Origin: Pseudomonadota bacterium
Lineage (GTDB): Bacteria; Desulfobacterota; Desulfobacteria; Desulfobacterales; Desulfobacteraceae
Length of the DNA stretch: 6,212 nt
NCBI GenBank assembly: GCA_018816605.1
Contig: JAHIVS010000425.1
Coordinates: 1 to 6,212 of the forward strand
Direction of reading: 5' to 3'
The translations under genes were made by a program, and so were the position numbers. Below, piece by piece: positions 5,327 to 6,212 of this stretch (the stretch's first letter is position 1; each line of letters begins with the position of its first letter). Under the pieces are notes generated by a model, which was not told where the DNA came from, ran no database searches, and saw only the letters and a program-made list of their open reading frames with translations.

Positions 5327-6097
5327 CTATTTGTTTTTCCAGACAGGCTTTCTTTTCTCCTCAAAGCTTGCAATCCCCTCAAGGGTGTCTTCTGTTTTCA
5401 TGAGGGTTTTGAGAAAATAATTGGAGACCAGATCCATGCCCTGGAAAAAGCTGGTGCCGATATGGCGTTTGACGGCTCTTTTGTTGAGCCGGATAATCAA
5501 AGGACTTGCGTAACAGATTTCCTTGATGTTTTTTTCCACCACCTCGCCAAATTCCTCATCCGAAGCCACCTGGCTGACAAAACCCAATTTCCTGGCTTCC
5601 TTGGCCGTATAATTCTTGCCCGTGGTGAGAATCTCAATGGCTTTGGCAGGTCCGACCAGTTCCGGCAGGCGCAAGGCGGCATAGGGCGGGAAAAAGCCCA
5701 GTTTGATTTCCGGCTGGCCGAAAATGGCCCGCTGGGAGGCAATCACGATATCGCAGGCAATGGCCACCTCCATGCCCCCGCCGAGGCAGGCCCCGTTCAC
5801 CGCCGCAATAATCGGGATATCAATCATATTGATCAACTCAAAGATACGATTAAAAACCGCCACCATTTCATCCACATTGTCCGGTGCGTGATCTGAGACT
5901 TCGACGCCTGCACAAAAACTTCTCCCCTCGCCTGTAATCACAACGCATTTCAAAGACGTATCAGCGGCAATGGCGGCAAGTTCACCATTGAGCTCGTTCA
6001 TCATGGGTATGTCCAGCACATTGTGTTTGGGGCGATTCAAGGTGATTCTTGCCACCTGGCCATCTTTTTCTATGGTTAAAAACTGCGCTTCTGCCAT
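5327..6097 (-). CDS. bamR: Cyclohexa-1,5-diene-1-carbonyl-CoA hydratase (probable), crotonase family
   Basis: A 256-aa cytoplasmic crotonase-fold enzyme. Dch/BamR adds water to the dienoyl-CoA made by benzoyl-CoA reductase, giving 6-hydroxycyclohex-1-ene-1-carbonyl-CoA, in anaerobic aromatic degradation. Visible features: N-terminal ITLNRPKHNVLD (18-29); oxyanion-hole segments at RSFCAGVEV (59-67) and NGACLGGGMEVAIACDIVIA (101-120); both catalytic glutamates of the hydratase family, E110 and E130, 20 residues apart as in mitochondrial crotonase E144/E164; then PEIKLGFFPPYAALRLPELVG (129-149). The FPP-x-A-x-x-x-LP-x-L-x-G pattern replaces the usual PGAGGTQRL and in my recollection marks dienoyl-CoA hydratases. 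The length matches the family (~256-258 aa). ATG 6095-6097 has AGGAGG (complement of 6103-6108) 5 bases upstream. It is the last gene of its operon, with a terminator at 5222-5266. A different ring or short-chain enoyl-CoA hydratase remains possible; crotonase-family membership is certain. Confidence 0.75.
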   Translation of the reverse strand: MAEAQFLTIEKDGQVARITLNRPKHNVLDIPMMNELNGELAAIAADTSLKCVVITGEGRSFCAGVEVSDHAPDNVDEMVAVFNRIFELINMIDIPIIAAVNGACLGGGMEVAIACDIVIASQRAIFGQPEIKLGFFPPYAALRLPELVGPAKAIEILTTGKNYTAKEARKLGFVSQVASDEEFGEVVEKNIKEICYASPLIIRLNKRAVKRHIGTSFFQGMDLVSNYFLKTLMKTEDTLEGIASFEEKRKPVWKNK

Positions 6098-6128
6098 GGG
6101 TGCCTCCTGTCTTTAATGGTTTTTTGTC

Positions 6129-6212
6129 CTACCCCTTGATAATTCGCGGGGTGATCAGATGGTGCTGGGGACAAATGGATTTGGGATTCTGGTAGGAAGC
6201 GCCTGCAAACGC
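6129..6212 (-). CDS. C-terminal 27 codons of an unidentified upstream gene
   Basis: From the right edge one minus-strand frame is open to TAG at 6129-6131, ending with QHHLITPRIIKG. It stops 31 bases before the bamR-like start, fitting an operon partner. I do not recognise the fragment. In other anaerobic aromatic degraders the neighbours of this hydratase gene are often bamQ (6-hydroxycyclohexenecarbonyl-CoA dehydrogenase) or bamA (ring hydrolase), but 27 residues do not decide it. A second frame is also open across this interval, so even the reading frame is not fully secure. Confidence 0.4.
   Translation of the reverse strand, partial: AFAGASYQNPKSICPQHHLITPRIIKG

Noticed and set aside
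5462..5896. A 144-codon plus-strand open frame within the bamR-like gene
   Set aside because: It is antisense to a well-supported crotonase, has no ribosome binding site and shows no family resemblance.

Overview
The window suggests an anaerobic, sulfate-reducing deltaproteobacterium of the Desulfobacteraceae type (Desulfobacula/Desulfobacter/Desulfotignum-like). This is inferred from the gene content: a probable cyclohexa-1,5-diene-1-carbonyl-CoA hydratase of anaerobic benzoyl-CoA degradation, a stand-alone paired-CBS protein and MFS carriers typical of that group, and moderate G+C. No rRNA or other marker gene is present, so the taxonomy is an inference.

Layout from left to right. (1) 1-932, minus strand: the N-terminal ~310 codons of a DHA3/EntS-like MFS exporter that runs off the left edge. 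(2) 933-1117: a divergent intergenic region with a perfect 10-bp palindrome and a recognisable sigma70-type promoter for the rightward gene. (3) 1118-1567, plus: a small two-CBS-domain protein. (4) 1571-2225, plus: a heavily decayed glycerate 2-kinase (MOFRL family) whose surviving pieces lie in three reading frames in the correct order. (5) 2244-3623, plus: a complete second MFS permease with a TTG start, beginning 18 bases after the pseudogene's stop. (6) 3680-4189, minus: a small protein with a signal peptide followed by a cyclic-nucleotide-binding fold, so probably an exported cNMP-like domain. (7) 4242-4994, minus: a NYN (DUF88/LabA-like) nuclease-type domain with a C-terminal OST-HTH/LOTUS-like domain, 52 bases upstream of gene 6 and probably in the same transcript. 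(8) 4995-5326: a 332-base non-coding stretch with a candidate promoter for genes 6-7, a strong rho-independent terminator and an extra hairpin at the end of gene 9. (9) 5327-6097, minus: bamR-like dienoyl-CoA hydratase. (10) 6129-6212, minus: the last 27 codons of an unidentified upstream gene, probably in the same operon.

The genes do not form one evident pathway. The right end belongs to an aromatic-acid degradation operon read leftward and closed by the terminator at 5222-5266. The middle is a separate leftward NYN/cNMP pair. The left half is a divergent pair (MFS exporter; CBS protein) plus an eroding glycerate-kinase locus. I see no CRISPR array, IS element, tRNA or phage gene. The most interesting items are the glycerate-kinase pseudogene, whose several internal deletions can be placed, and the apparently secreted cNMP-fold protein, which lacks the usual phosphate-binding arginine.
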